NCBI RefSeq assembly: GCF_002160825.1
Contig: NZ_NFLI01000013.1
Coordinates: forward strand, 1 to 64,000
From: Lachnoclostridium sp. An131
GTDB lineage: Bacteria > Bacillota > Clostridia > Lachnospirales > Lachnospiraceae
Direction of reading: 5' to 3'
Length of the DNA: 64,000 nucleotides
A program made the translations under genes and the position numbers. Positions 8,935 to 16,962 of this stretch are shown one piece after another (the stretch's first letter is position 1; every line of letters begins with the position of its first letter). The notes under the pieces were generated by a model. That model searched no databases, was not told where the DNA came from, and saw only the letters and a program-made list of their open reading frames with translations.

Positions 8935-8963
8935 TGGATAACTCTGAGGTTTTGTGATATGCT
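8935..8963 (+). promoter_or_regulatory. Candidate promoter of the methylene-THF reductase operon
   Basis: TGGATA (8935-8940) and TATGCT (8958-8963) are 17 bases apart, and the -10 is preceded by TG-like extension bases. It lies about 120 bases before the TTG start of the first reductase gene. The -35 match is only moderate, so this is a tentative call. Confidence 0.4.
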
Positions 8964-9081
8964 TAGATAGATAATGATTACGGCGCCGCACACAGTCCTG
9001 CCTTTCAGGCATGGAGAGGCAGGACAGTAAAAATGGCAGACAGAAAAGGCGTACGAATCAATACATAAGGAAGGTGAGCAA

Positions 9082-11043
9082 TTGGAAAACTATACCAAGT
9101 ACAAGCTGAAGGAAAAGGATGAGCTGACGTCCTTACTGGCCGATAAGGACAAGCTTTTCATTATCGCTTGTAACAAATGCTTCAAGGAATTCGAGACGGT
9201 TGATGAACCGGAATGCGCCGAGTTCGAGAAACTTGCTGCCGAACAGGGAAAGACTGTTACAGGCAGCGCCAGAGTAGATTTCCTGTGTAACAAAACCCAG
9301 ACAGAGCAGAAGCTGCAGGATATGATTCCGGAAGGAACAGAGAATGTCATCGTGATTTCCTGCGGACTGGGTATCCAGACCATTGCGGATCTGGCAGGAA
9401 AACCCGTATATGCGGCCAGCAATTCATTGAATTATACGGGATACCATGGAATGGCGCTTACAGAGCGCAAATGTGATGCCTGCGCGCAGTGCTATCTGAA
9501 CGTGACAGGCGGCGTCTGTCCGATTGTGGACTGCTCCAAGAGCCTGGTAAACGGCCAGTGCGGCGGCGCGAAGGACGGAAAATGTGAGGTAGACAGCAGC
9601 AAGGACTGCGCCTGGGAGAAGATCTACCGGAGACTGGAGAAGCAGGGACGTCTGGAAGAATTCCTGAATCAGCCGGTACAGCTGCGCGACTATTCCAGGG
9701 TGAATGTGAAATTTGTCAATGATTATGTGAAATCCATCCGCGAGAACCGTCTGGATGGCTATTATGGCGGTGTGCATCCCAACGAGCGGAAGGAATTTAC
9801 CGAGCACCTGCCGCTGAAGCAGTTCCCGGATCCGGAAGAGGTTGTGATTCCTCTTTCCATGCATGCCGGTGCTCCCGCAAATCCTGTGGTACAGGTAGGG
9901 GATACCGTGAAGGTGGGACAGAAGATCGGCGAGGCTGCCGGCTTTATCAGCGCTCCCGTACATTCCAGTGTCAGCGGTACGGTCACAGCCATTGAGGAGC
10001 ATGGACATGCTACGAGAGGCACCTGTCTGTCTGTCGTGATTAAGTCCGATGGAAAGAATACGCTGGACGAGTCTGTAAAGCCCCGCAAGCCCCTGGAGGA
10101 GCTGACTCCGGATGAGATTGTGGAAATCGTAAAGGAAGCGGGAATCGTCGGCATGGGCGGAGCAGGGTTCCCGACCTCTGTGAAGCTGAAGCCTGCCAAG
10201 CCGGTGGATACGATTCTGCTGAACGGCTGTGAGTGCGAGCCGCTTCTGACTGCGGACCACAGAGTGCTCCTGGAGTATGCGGATGACGTTATCTATGGCC
10301 TGAAGGCTATCATGAAGGCAGTAGATGCTGAAAGGGGGCTGATTGTCATTGAGGACAACAAGCCCGATGCCATCGAGCTGATGAAGGAAAAGACCGCAGC
10401 CTTTGATAATATGGATGTGGTAGTGGCCAGGACAAAATATCCCCAGGGCGCTGAGAAGATGCTGATCAAGCGCGTGACGGGAAGAAAGGTGCCCAGCGGC
10501 GGCCTTCCGGCAGACGTGGGATGCATTGTGAGCAACATCAGCACTACAAAGGCTATTTCTGACGCCATTCAGAAGGGCATGCCTCTGGTAGAGCGTGTGG
10601 TGACTGTAACTGGCGAGCATGTAAAGAATCCGGGCAATTTTGTCGTAAAGATTGGTACGAATACCGGGGATCTGCTGGATTACTGCGGCGCTGAGACGGG
10701 CGGGGATGTCACTGTCAAGGCCGGAGGGCCAATGATGGGCTTCGTCCTTTCTGATGTAAACGTGCCTATTATGAAGGGATCCAATGGTATTATTGCCGTA
10801 GATACAGATCATACCGTGGAGCAGCCCTGTATCAAGTGCGGCCGCTGTATGGATGTGTGTCCGATGGAGCTCTCTCCGCTGTACTTTGCAAAATATGCGG
10901 ATGAGGAGAACTGGCAGGGTATGAAGGAGAAGAATGTCATGGACTGCGTAGAGTGCAGATGCTGTGAATATATCTGCTCCTCCAAGATTCCGCTGGTTAC
11001 CAAGATCAAGGCCGGAAAAGCGGCGGTAAGGGGGATGAAGTAA
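9082..11043 (+). CDS. rnfC2: RnfC2-type subunit of methylene-THF reductase (MetV-like domain fused to RnfC)
   Basis: A 653-residue electron-transfer subunit. Residues 1-210 are a MetV-like cysteine-rich zinc/Fe-S domain (IIACNKCFKEF, VISCGLGIQTIA, RKCDACAQCYLNVTGGVCP). Residues 225-653 are RnfC: a barrel-sandwich segment, the flavin/NADH-binding region (GMGGAGFPTSVKL, NGCECEPLL), and two 4Fe-4S motifs (CIKCGRCMDVCP and CVECRCCEYIC). In Acetobacterium woodii RnfC2, MetV and MetF form the reductase of the Wood-Ljungdahl methyl branch, and RnfC2 there is likewise near 70 kDa. The start is TTG 9082 after GGAAGGTGAG. It lies one base upstream of metV. It presumably passes electrons from NADH to MetV/MetF. 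Confidence 0.88.
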   Translation: MENYTKYKLKEKDELTSLLADKDKLFIIACNKCFKEFETVDEPECAEFEKLAAEQGKTVTGSARVDFLCNKTQTEQKLQDMIPEGTENVIVISCGLGIQTIADLAGKPVYAASNSLNYTGYHGMALTERKCDACAQCYLNVTGGVCPIVDCSKSLVNGQCGGAKDGKCEVDSSKDCAWEKIYRRLEKQGRLEEFLNQPVQLRDYSRVNVKFVNDYVKSIRENRLDGYYGGVHPNERKEFTEHLPLKQFPDPEEVVIPLSMHAGAPANPVVQVGDTVKVGQKIGEAAGFISAPVHSSVSGTVTAIEEHGHATRGTCLSVVIKSDGKNTLDESVKPRKPLEELTPDEIVEIVKEAGIVGMGGAGFPTSVKLKPAKPVDTILLNGCECEPLLTADHRVLLEYADDVIYGLKAIMKAVDAERGLIVIEDNKPDAIELMKEKTAAFDNMDVVVARTKYPQGAEKMLIKRVTGRKVPSGGLPADVGCIVSNISTTKAISDAIQKGMPLVERVVTVTGEHVKNPGNFVVKIGTNTGDLLDYCGAETGGDVTVKAGGPMMGFVLSDVNVPIMKGSNGIIAVDTDHTVEQPCIKCGRCMDVCPMELSPLYFAKYADEENWQGMKEKNVMDCVECRCCEYICSSKIPLVTKIKAGKAAVRGMK

Positions 11044-11044
11044 T

Positions 11045-11668
11045 ATGTTGATCACAGAAATGAAAGCAAAAGAAACCCTTGCATCGCTGACAGACGGGAA
11101 AAAGGTCTTTATCATCAACTGTGAGGGATGCAAGGAAGTGCATTTCCCAGGGAAGGAAGCGAAGGAATTCCAGAAGGAGCTTATCAGTACCGGAAGGGTG
11201 ACGGGAACCATTACTACAGATTATATCTGTAATCCGGACAATATGAAGCTCCGCCTGTCAAAGCATATGAGCGAGATCGAAGCAGCTGATGCGGTACTGG
11301 TATTCTCCTGCGGCGTGGGTGTACAGACTATTTCTGCTTATCTGGAGGATAAGCCTGTATATGCAGCCTGCGATACCTATCCGCTGCCGGGATTCCAGGG
11401 AGTGACTCCGCTGGAGTATCAGTGCGACCAGTGCGGCGAGTGCTGGCTGAACCTGACCGGAGGGATCTGCCCGATTACAGCATGCTCCAAGAGCCTGGTG
11501 AACGGACAGTGCGGCGGTTCCAAGGACGGCATGTGCGAGGTAGACAGCAGCATGGAATGCGGCTGGGAGCGTATCCAGAGACGCCTGGCGCAGATCGGAC
11601 GTCTGGATCTGTTAAAATGTCCGACGAATGTGCGGAATTTTGCTACGGATGAAGAGGTTTCCAAATAA
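11045..11668 (+). CDS. metV: MetV, zinc/Fe-S subunit of methylene-THF reductase
   Basis: A 207-residue cysteine-rich protein of the MTHFR C-terminal family that links electron donors to MetF. Conserved features are FIINCEGCKEV, YICNPDN, VFSCGVGVQTIS, and the cluster region QCDQCGECWLNLTGGICPI followed by CSKSLVNGQCGGSKDG. It is clearly paralogous to the first 210 residues of the preceding protein, so the operon carries a fused copy and a free copy. ATG 11045 follows the rnfC2 stop within a few bases. The A. woodii MetV is of similar size. Confidence 0.88.
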   Translation: MLITEMKAKETLASLTDGKKVFIINCEGCKEVHFPGKEAKEFQKELISTGRVTGTITTDYICNPDNMKLRLSKHMSEIEAADAVLVFSCGVGVQTISAYLEDKPVYAACDTYPLPGFQGVTPLEYQCDQCGECWLNLTGGICPITACSKSLVNGQCGGSKDGMCEVDSSMECGWERIQRRLAQIGRLDLLKCPTNVRNFATDEEVSK

Positions 11669-11709
11669 AAAGGAACCGTTAAAATTATAATGATTAGGAG
11701 CAATGGATA

Positions 11710-12588
11710 ATGAAGATTACAGAGTTATTTGAACGCGGTGAATTTGTTGTTTCTGCAGAAGTTGGACCGCCTAAAGGATTCCATGTGGAGCATCTGCTGG
11801 AGGAAGCAAAGACTTATCTGAAAGGCGTACATGCCGTGAATGTGACAGATAACCAGTCCTCCGTTATGCGTCTTGGTTCCCTGGCTATGTGCAAGGCTCT
11901 GAAGGATGAGGGGCTGAATCCTATTTTCCAGCTGGCCTGCCGTGACCGCAACCGGATCGCGCTGGAGTCCGACCTCTTAAGTGCGGCTATGTTCGGCATT
12001 GACAATGTTCTCTGCCTGACAGGCGACCATACCAAGCTGGGCGATCATCCCCAGGCAAAGCCGGTATTCGATCTGGATTCCGTATCTCTGCTTCACACAG
12101 TGGCGAAGCTGGAGGAAGGCGAGGATCTGGGCGGAAACAAGCTGGTAGGAGAGCCGCCGAAGTTCGCGAAGGGAGCCGTTGTATCTCCCTGCAGCGATTC
12201 TGTGGACGCGCAGCTTGCAAAGATGGAGAGAAAGGTAGCCGCAGGCGCCGAATATTTCCAGACCCAGGCTGTATTTGAGCCGGAAAAATTCATCAAATTC
12301 ATGGAGAAGGCAAAGCAGTTCGGAAAGCCGGTACAGCTGGGAATCATCATTCCCAAGTCTGCAGGCATGGTGAAATTCATGAACAACAATGTAGCCGGTA
12401 TCCATGTGCCGGATGAGATGATCGAGGAGCTGAAAGCAGATCCCGAGAAGGCCAAGGCAGGCATCACCGGAGTGGAGATTGCGGCCCGCATCATCAAGGA
12501 ATGTAAGCCCTATTGCCAGGGTGTACATATCATGGCCCTTGGCTGGGAGTCCAAGGTGCCGGCTCTGCTGGAGGCAGCCGGACTTTAA
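11710..12588 (+). CDS. metF: 5,10-methylenetetrahydrofolate reductase MetF
   Basis: A 292-residue TIM-barrel flavoprotein that reduces methylene-THF to methyl-THF, the last step of the methyl branch in acetogens and the source of methyl groups for methionine. Family features include FVVSAEVGPPKG (catalytic Glu region), the VNVTDNQ substrate loop, LACRDRNRIALES and LTGDHTKLGDHP. The C-terminal NAD/S-adenosylmethionine regulatory domains of eukaryotic enzymes are absent. It begins 41 bases after metV and is followed by a strong terminator at 12653, closing the operon. Other Wood-Ljungdahl genes are not in the window. Confidence 0.93.
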   Translation: MKITELFERGEFVVSAEVGPPKGFHVEHLLEEAKTYLKGVHAVNVTDNQSSVMRLGSLAMCKALKDEGLNPIFQLACRDRNRIALESDLLSAAMFGIDNVLCLTGDHTKLGDHPQAKPVFDLDSVSLLHTVAKLEEGEDLGGNKLVGEPPKFAKGAVVSPCSDSVDAQLAKMERKVAAGAEYFQTQAVFEPEKFIKFMEKAKQFGKPVQLGIIIPKSAGMVKFMNNNVAGIHVPDEMIEELKADPEKAKAGITGVEIAARIIKECKPYCQGVHIMALGWESKVPALLEAAGL

Positions 12589-12652
12589 ATTTTGGACGGC
12601 TGGTTTCAGACAGATAAAAGAATTACAAATAACTGCAGATAACTGCAGAAGA

Positions 12653-12690
12653 GACACCGGATTCAGGTTTTACTGAGTCCGGTGTCTTTG
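12653..12690 (+). terminator. Rho-independent terminator after metF
   Basis: A 14-base stem (GACACCGGATTCAG at 12653-12666 with CTGAGTCCGGTGTC at 12673-12686, one G-U pair) with a six-base loop, then TTTGTGT. It lies 65 bases after the metF stop. Confidence 0.85.
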
Positions 12691-12773
12691 TGTAGAAGGG
12701 GTTTTGCCGGAAAAGAAGCCTGGAATCCGTGATTCTACTTCGGAGGGGTGTTCAGACAGCACGCGTTCCATGT

Positions 12774-13175
12774 CTACTCCTCTGACAGATGGGAAGTGCA
12801 ATGGGGGCATCTCACAGCCGCAATGGGGATCTCGCTCATACAGTAAGGACATTTTTTAGTGGCCGGCGCTGCCGCGGCTTCTTTTTTATGCCCCAGAGAA
12901 GCCAGCTTGTTCACGGCCTTGAGCAGGCAGAAAAGTACAAAAGCCATAATCAGAAAGTTAAGCAGAGCGGAAATGAAATTGGAGGCAAAGCCTGCAATAT
13001 CGCTCAGCCCGTAGGCCTGCGCCCCTGTCACGAAGTTCAGTATCGGATTGATAAAATTGTCTGTAAGGGAAGTGACGATGCTGGAGAAAGCGCCGCCGAT
13101 AATGACGCCTACAGCCATGTCCATCATGTTGCCGCGCAGAGCGAAAGCTTTGAATTCCTGGATAAATTTCTTCAT
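12774..13175 (-). CDS. mscL: Large-conductance mechanosensitive channel MscL with C-terminal zinc ribbon
   Basis: A 133-residue channel that opens under membrane tension to release solutes during osmotic downshock. The N-terminal helix and first span (FKAFALRGNMMDMAVGVIIGGAFSSIV) are canonical. A periplasmic loop and second span (FISALLNFLIMAFVLFCLLKAVN, about 68-90) follow. Instead of the usual short helical tail, it ends with a zinc ribbon, CPYCMSEIPIAAVRCPHC (about residues 109-126), after an Ala-rich linker. ATG 13175 follows AAGGAGA. It is a single gene, convergent with the metF operon. The extra ribbon is known in some Firmicute homologues, but its purpose is unclear. Confidence 0.93.
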   Translation of the reverse strand: MKKFIQEFKAFALRGNMMDMAVGVIIGGAFSSIVTSLTDNFINPILNFVTGAQAYGLSDIAGFASNFISALLNFLIMAFVLFCLLKAVNKLASLGHKKEAAAAPATKKCPYCMSEIPIAAVRCPHCTSHLSEE

Positions 13176-13395
13176 TTTTCATTCTCCTTTGTCAGTTGAA
13201 ATATAGATTTGGAGCATGCCGCGAAGCTGCTCTCTGCTGCCACTATAACACAAAAAAGCTTTCCAGGATACCCGCTGCGGCGTTTTTACTGTTTATTTTC
13301 TGAGTTTTTCAGCGGCAGAAGCTTAGTGACATAAACGGCTGATACAGATGAAATGGAGCCTGCAGGAAGTTGGGCTTCAGAGATTTCTGAAAGAA

Positions 13396-13473
13396 TTGAC
13401 AAAAATATTTGTCAAAACCATTGACAAAGAAAGTTGTCAATGCTATAGTGATATTGACAAGAAAAGTTGTCAA
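13396..13473 (+). promoter_or_regulatory. Promoter embedded in three 20-bp inverted repeats
   Basis: Three 20-bp inverted repeats with arms TTGACAA/TTGTCAA lie at 13396-13415, 13421-13440 and 13454-13473. The -35 TTGACA of the second repeat (13421-13426) pairs with TATAGT at 13444-13449 at exactly 17 bases. The repeats flank and overlap the promoter, so they are likely operators, most simply for the XRE regulator encoded downstream. The leader from 13474 to the start at 13640 shows no convincing gene. Confidence 0.75.
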
Positions 13474-13639
13474 TCTACTTGTTGGAAGATGGGGGCACAG
13501 AGGATTCCGGAACCTTTGATGCCGCCAGAAGGCCTTTTTGGGCCACGCATGCGGAAAAAACAGAAGAAAAAGGGCAGCGGCAGAATGCAGGCGGCCCGGT
13601 CACTCAAAACATATCAGGATATTTCAGGGGGAATGAACG

Positions 13640-13852
13640 TTGCCATTATTCAATCATTTAAAGGAGTACCGCTCCAGGCTGGGCATCAACCAGACGGAGC
13701 TGGGAAAGCTGGCGGGGGTGTCCAGGCAGACTATCAGCCTGATTGAGCGGGGGGATTATTCTCCGTCCGTTACCCTGGCCCTGAAGCTGGCAAAGCTGTG
13801 CCAGGTTACTGTGGAAGATATTTTTGTATATGAGGAGGATGAGGAAGAATGA
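13640..13852 (+). CDS. Small XRE-family (Cro/CI) transcriptional regulator
   Basis: A 70-residue single-domain HTH_3 regulator of the YozG type. The helix-turn-helix is clear (NQTELGKLAGVSRQTISLIERGDY), and the C terminus ends in a Glu/Asp run (VYEEDEEE). The start is TTG 13640, seven bases after AGGGGGA; no in-frame ATG precedes the domain. Its stop overlaps the start of the following DUF3169-like gene, a pairing common in Firmicutes, where the regulator controls itself and the membrane partner. Three inverted repeats around its promoter are likely binding sites. Confidence 0.85.
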   Translation: MPLFNHLKEYRSRLGINQTELGKLAGVSRQTISLIERGDYSPSVTLALKLAKLCQVTVEDIFVYEEDEEE

Positions 13853-14393
13853 AGACCAGAAAGTCAAACAGTTATGTGAAAACAGGAATGTATCTGCTCA
13901 TAGGCGCTCTGGCAGGAGGTGTGCTGGGAGCGGGAGCCTATATGATTCTGAGCAGCTGGGGGCAGGGATTCGAGGGTACTCATCCAATTATCTGGACAGT
14001 TCGGAAGCGGCCAGAAATGGCTTCCTGTATGCCTGCGCTGTCTTTATTATCTGTATGGTGTACGACAGCTTCTGGCAGATTCGTTATGTGAAACTGATAC
14101 AGCTGGGCCATCCGGAAAAGACGGCAGATCCCTCCTCCAGAAATTTTCAGAAGAAATGGCTGGAAAGCTGTGATGAGGCAGAGAGGGAAGTGATTTACCG
14201 AAGCGCCTATAAGGCTTACGCAATGATGGGAAAGCTGGTTCCGGTACTGCTGGTGGTGACTATGCTCGCCAACCTGTTTTTTAACACGGGAATGCTGGCG
14301 GTAGTTATGGTAGCAGTGATCTGGCTGGCAGTGACGATGACCTACACCTGCTCCTGCGTAGCACTGAAAGAAGAGAAGGCGCTGATGAAGTAG
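13849..14393 (+). pseudogene. DUF3169-like membrane protein, frameshifted
   Basis: The frame from ATG 13849 encodes MKTRKSNSYVKTGMYLLIGALAGGVLGAG and a first membrane span but stops after 80 residues. From about 13960 the -1 frame carries the rest of a membrane protein: spans GFLYACAVFIICMVYD and LVPVLLVVTMLANLFF, a cytoplasmic segment with DEAEREVIYRSAYKAYAMMGK, and a last span before KEEKALMK at 14393. One lost base near the G-rich stretch 13957-13965 would explain this. The combined length (about 181 residues) is also short for the family. It overlaps the XRE regulator gene by ATGA and is probably its target partner. Confidence 0.65.
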
Positions 14394-14414
14394 AGTTCTG
14401 CTTTCGTTCCAATC

Positions 14415-14465
14415 AAAGAGGCGGGAGAAAACCACACGCGGTCTATGATTTTCTCCCGCCTCTTT
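14415..14465. terminator. Long perfect hairpin terminator
   Basis: A perfect 17-base stem: AAAGAGGCGGGAGAAAA at 14415-14431 pairs with 14449-14465 around a 17-base loop. It has A-rich and T-rich ends and so could work in both directions. It separates the XRE unit from the next gene. Confidence 0.8.
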
Positions 14466-14563
14466 ATCAATCTTTCCTTTTAAAGTGCAGGAAGACATGA
14501 TATGATGAAAAGAAGAAAGGTTGTAATAGAGAATATGATACGGGCGCGGAGGGAGAAACTAAA

Positions 14564-14824
14564 ATGTTTACCATTTTTAATTCGGAAAGTCTCTGGATAG
14601 GCACGGATTTGAAGCGGTTCAACGAGATCCGGGACAAGCTGGATGCTGTAAAAATCCCATACAAATATAAAGTAAAAAACCGCCTCGGCCAGTGGGTCGG
14701 AAGGGGAACACTACGGGGAAATATGGGGAGCTTCGGAACTCCTTCTGATCAGATGTACCAGTATGAGATTCTGGTATACAGAAAAGATCTGGATAAGGCA
14801 AGATATATATTGGGACGGTCATAA
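14564..14824 (+). CDS. Conserved small hypothetical protein
   Basis: An 86-residue soluble protein beginning MFTIFNSESLWIGTDLKRFNEIRDKLD and ending YQYEILVYRKDLDKARYILGRS. I do not recognise a named family with confidence. The pattern (short strand, amphipathic helix, basic middle, strand then helix) resembles small DUF2007-like or signal-transducer folds, but that is a guess. ATG 14564 follows a GGAGGGA-type ribosome binding site. It ends 22 bases before the next gene and is probably co-transcribed with it. Confidence 0.6.
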   Translation: MFTIFNSESLWIGTDLKRFNEIRDKLDAVKIPYKYKVKNRLGQWVGRGTLRGNMGSFGTPSDQMYQYEILVYRKDLDKARYILGRS

Positions 14825-14846
14825 TACATTGTACAGGAGAAGAGAA

Positions 14847-15866
14847 ATGAGACGGGAAGCGAATATAGAAGAATGGAAAAGACTTTATGAGGCAGCAGAA
14901 AAAATAAAAGAGAGAAAGCCCTGGGAATATCTCTGGGATATGGATCTGATTTGTCTGAAAGAGGAAGGAAAACCGGAAAAAGAGTCAGTATTTGTCAGCG
15001 TGCTTGGCAGGGGAGGAACCTGCTATGGGCTCAGTATTTACGAAGGATATGAAGGGTTGAATGATTTCTGGATGCTGGCCTTTCAGGACAGGATGAACCT
15101 TCTATCGGAGTATGTGATGTACAGCCAGCACTGCCTGACCTGCTACTGGGGGAACAGGGAGGAGCTTTCGAAGAAACAGAGGGATATTATCAAGGAACTG
15201 GGTTATAAGTTCCGGGGAAAGAATCAGTGGCTTTATTTTATGTCTTATCAGCCCGGATATATTCCTTTTCATATGAATCAGGCTGAGGTAAGGCGCATGA
15301 CGCGTTATCTGGAGCTTCTGAACAAGGCTCTTCCGGCGTATCTGCAGGACAGGGATTCTGTAGCGTTTGAGAAAGAAGAAATGTTCACGTATATAGCTGG
15401 TAAAGATGAGAAAACAGATACCTGGAAGGCAGAGCGCCTGCCTTTTACTTCTTTTCAGTTTGCCAGTCTTACCATCCAGGATGAAGAGGTAGAGGAAGAA
15501 CTGCGGCAGAGTCAGAAAAATGAAATGGTTCTGGAAGCAGATATTCCGTTTCTGGGAGCGGCAGTGACGGATAAGAAATACGAACGTCCGGCAAATCCGC
15601 AGCTCTGTATTCTGGCAGAGGCCAGAAGCCATATGATTATAAGGACGGAAATGACAGAACCGGATGAGGATGCGCGCGAAACCATGGCAGAGCTTATCGT
15701 AGGCTTTATCGAAAATTTTGGCGCCCCGAAAGAGATACGGGTCAGCAATCTGATTTTGGAGGCCATACTGGAGCATATCTGTAAACTGGCCGGAGTAAAG
15801 CTGCGGAGGGTAAAAGCTCTGAGCTGTATTTCTGATTTCACTGAACAAATGAGGAGATTCCGCTGA
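14847..15866 (+). CDS. DUF7309/DUF6930 domain-containing protein
   Basis: A 339-residue soluble protein. The N-terminal part (KPWEYLWDMDLICLK, then VFVSVLGRGGTCYGLSIYEGYEGLN) resembles DUF7309, and the C-terminal part (RPANPQLCILAEARSHMII, ending in a helix-rich segment) resembles DUF6930. Such two-domain proteins are widespread in Firmicutes and uncharacterised. The start is ATG 14847 after AGGAGA; the frame is open further upstream into the preceding gene without a ribosome binding site. A hairpin overlaps its stop codon. The domain names come from memory of family patterns and should be checked. Confidence 0.65.
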   Translation: MRREANIEEWKRLYEAAEKIKERKPWEYLWDMDLICLKEEGKPEKESVFVSVLGRGGTCYGLSIYEGYEGLNDFWMLAFQDRMNLLSEYVMYSQHCLTCYWGNREELSKKQRDIIKELGYKFRGKNQWLYFMSYQPGYIPFHMNQAEVRRMTRYLELLNKALPAYLQDRDSVAFEKEEMFTYIAGKDEKTDTWKAERLPFTSFQFASLTIQDEEVEEELRQSQKNEMVLEADIPFLGAAVTDKKYERPANPQLCILAEARSHMIIRTEMTEPDEDARETMAELIVGFIENFGAPKEIRVSNLILEAILEHICKLAGVKLRRVKALSCISDFTEQMRRFR

Positions 15867-15880
15867 AAGGCGGAATCTCC
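15853..15880. terminator. Hairpin between convergent genes
   Basis: An 11-base perfect stem (GGAGATTCCGC at 15853-15863 with 15870-15880) around TGAAAG overlaps the stop codon of the upstream gene. No strong T-run follows on either strand, so it may be a weak bidirectional terminator or an RNA end protector. Confidence 0.5.
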
Positions 15881-15884
15881 TGCG

Positions 15885-16817
15885 TTACGCCTGCGTTAAA
15901 TCGCGGCTTGTTTTTCCTGTGAGGTTTTTCTGCTTTTCATTTCTCCACCCCGAACAAACCGCCCCTGTGGGACAGGCCTTTTTACAGAGTCCGCAGCGGA
16001 TACACTCCGGATCGTTGGCGTTTTTCACCGGGTTGCAGTTCATCTTGCAGGCCCGGGCGCAGGCGCCGCAGCCTGTGCATTTTTCCTTGTCCACCCGGTA
16101 ACGGAAAACCGAGATGGGATTGAAGACGGAATAGATCGCGCCCAGCGGACAGAGATATTTGCAGAAAGGCCGGTAAATCACAATGGACAGCAGGACAATG
16201 ACAATCAGCAGCACATTTTTCCAGGCATAAAGCCAGCCGATGGCGCTGCGCATGACAGGGTTTAAAAGCACCAGAGGAATGCCGCCCTCCAGAGTTCCTG
16301 CGGGACAGATCAGCTTGCAGAAGTATGGCGCGCCCTGTCCGAGAATGTCCGTCAGGAACATGGGCAGCAGGATGACAAACAGGATCAGGATCACATATTT
16401 CAGCTTCCGCAGCAGCTTGTCGCCCCGGAAGGTCTTCAGCTTTTTCGGAAACGGAATTTTGTGAAGCAGATCCTGAATCAGCCCGAAGGGGCACAGGAAG
16501 CCACAGACAAAGCGCCCCACAAGGGCGCCCACGAAAATCAGGAAGCCGGACACATAGAAGGCCCACTGATAATTGCGGCTTCCGATGACAGCCTGCAGGG
16601 CGCCGATGGGGCAGGAGCCCAGAGCGCCCGGGCAGGAATAGCAGTTCAGGCCGGGGACACATAAGCTTTTCAGCTTTCCCGTATAGATTTTCCCCTGGAG
16701 AAAGCCGGCCAGATAACTGTTCGTGATCAGGGCCCAGAGGAACTGGATTCCATGTCTGGGCCATTCATGGATTGATTTTATTTTCTTTGAATTCTTTTCC
16801 GTATTCTTTTCAGCCAA
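15885..16817 (-). CDS. Membrane polyferredoxin (4Fe-4S binding, NapH/YccM-like)
   Basis: A 310-residue integral membrane iron-sulfur protein. About five membrane spans carry the conserved CxxxCP-type motifs (CVPGLNCYSCPGALGSCPIGAL, FVCGFLCPFGLIQDLL, FCKLICPAGTLEGG, FCKYLCPLGAIYSVF). The C terminus has two classical 4Fe-4S motifs (CTGCGACARACKMNC and CIRCGLCKKACP). Such proteins move electrons across or along the membrane. The start is TTG 16817, overlapping the CXXC peptide gene by eight bases. It is the last gene of a three-gene redox cassette and may feed electrons to the TlpA-like lipoprotein. That role is inference. Confidence 0.85.
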   Translation of the reverse strand: MAEKNTEKNSKKIKSIHEWPRHGIQFLWALITNSYLAGFLQGKIYTGKLKSLCVPGLNCYSCPGALGSCPIGALQAVIGSRNYQWAFYVSGFLIFVGALVGRFVCGFLCPFGLIQDLLHKIPFPKKLKTFRGDKLLRKLKYVILILFVILLPMFLTDILGQGAPYFCKLICPAGTLEGGIPLVLLNPVMRSAIGWLYAWKNVLLIVIVLLSIVIYRPFCKYLCPLGAIYSVFNPISVFRYRVDKEKCTGCGACARACKMNCNPVKNANDPECIRCGLCKKACPTGAVCSGWRNEKQKNLTGKTSRDLTQA

Positions 16818-16962
16818 TTCCGATACACTCCATACAGATTCTTACGGCCTTGTCAAAGACCACGCTCATTTCGCCCCGGGAGATGCCAAAAACCATCAGG
16901 CACAGACCTGCCGCGGCCAGAAGAATTCCCGCATGCCGGGAGAAAAAATTCCGCCCGCTCAT
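16810..16962 (-). CDS. CD1871A-type CXXC membrane peptide
   Basis: A 50-residue peptide. A Ser/Arg N terminus precedes one hydrophobic span (AGILLAAAGLCLMVFGISRG, residues 11-30), followed by EMSVVFDKAVRICMECIGIG with a CxxC pair at C43 and C46. It matches the pattern of the CD1871A family of CXXC motif-containing proteins first named in Clostridioides difficile. It starts at 16962 by ATGA overlap with the TlpA-like gene and ends inside the polyferredoxin start region. It probably sits in the membrane with its CxxC on one face, as a redox relay or assembly factor for the polyferredoxin. Its role is unknown. Confidence 0.82.
   Translation of the reverse strand: MSGRNFFSRHAGILLAAAGLCLMVFGISRGEMSVVFDKAVRICMECIGIG

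Noticed and set aside
9424-11211. 595-codon minus-strand open frame opposite rnfC2
   Set aside because: The plus strand encodes a clear RnfC2/MetV protein; the antisense frame has no family likeness.
13348-13746. 132-codon frame across the XRE promoter
   Set aside because: It crosses three operator-like repeats and overlaps the XRE gene in another frame; no family match.
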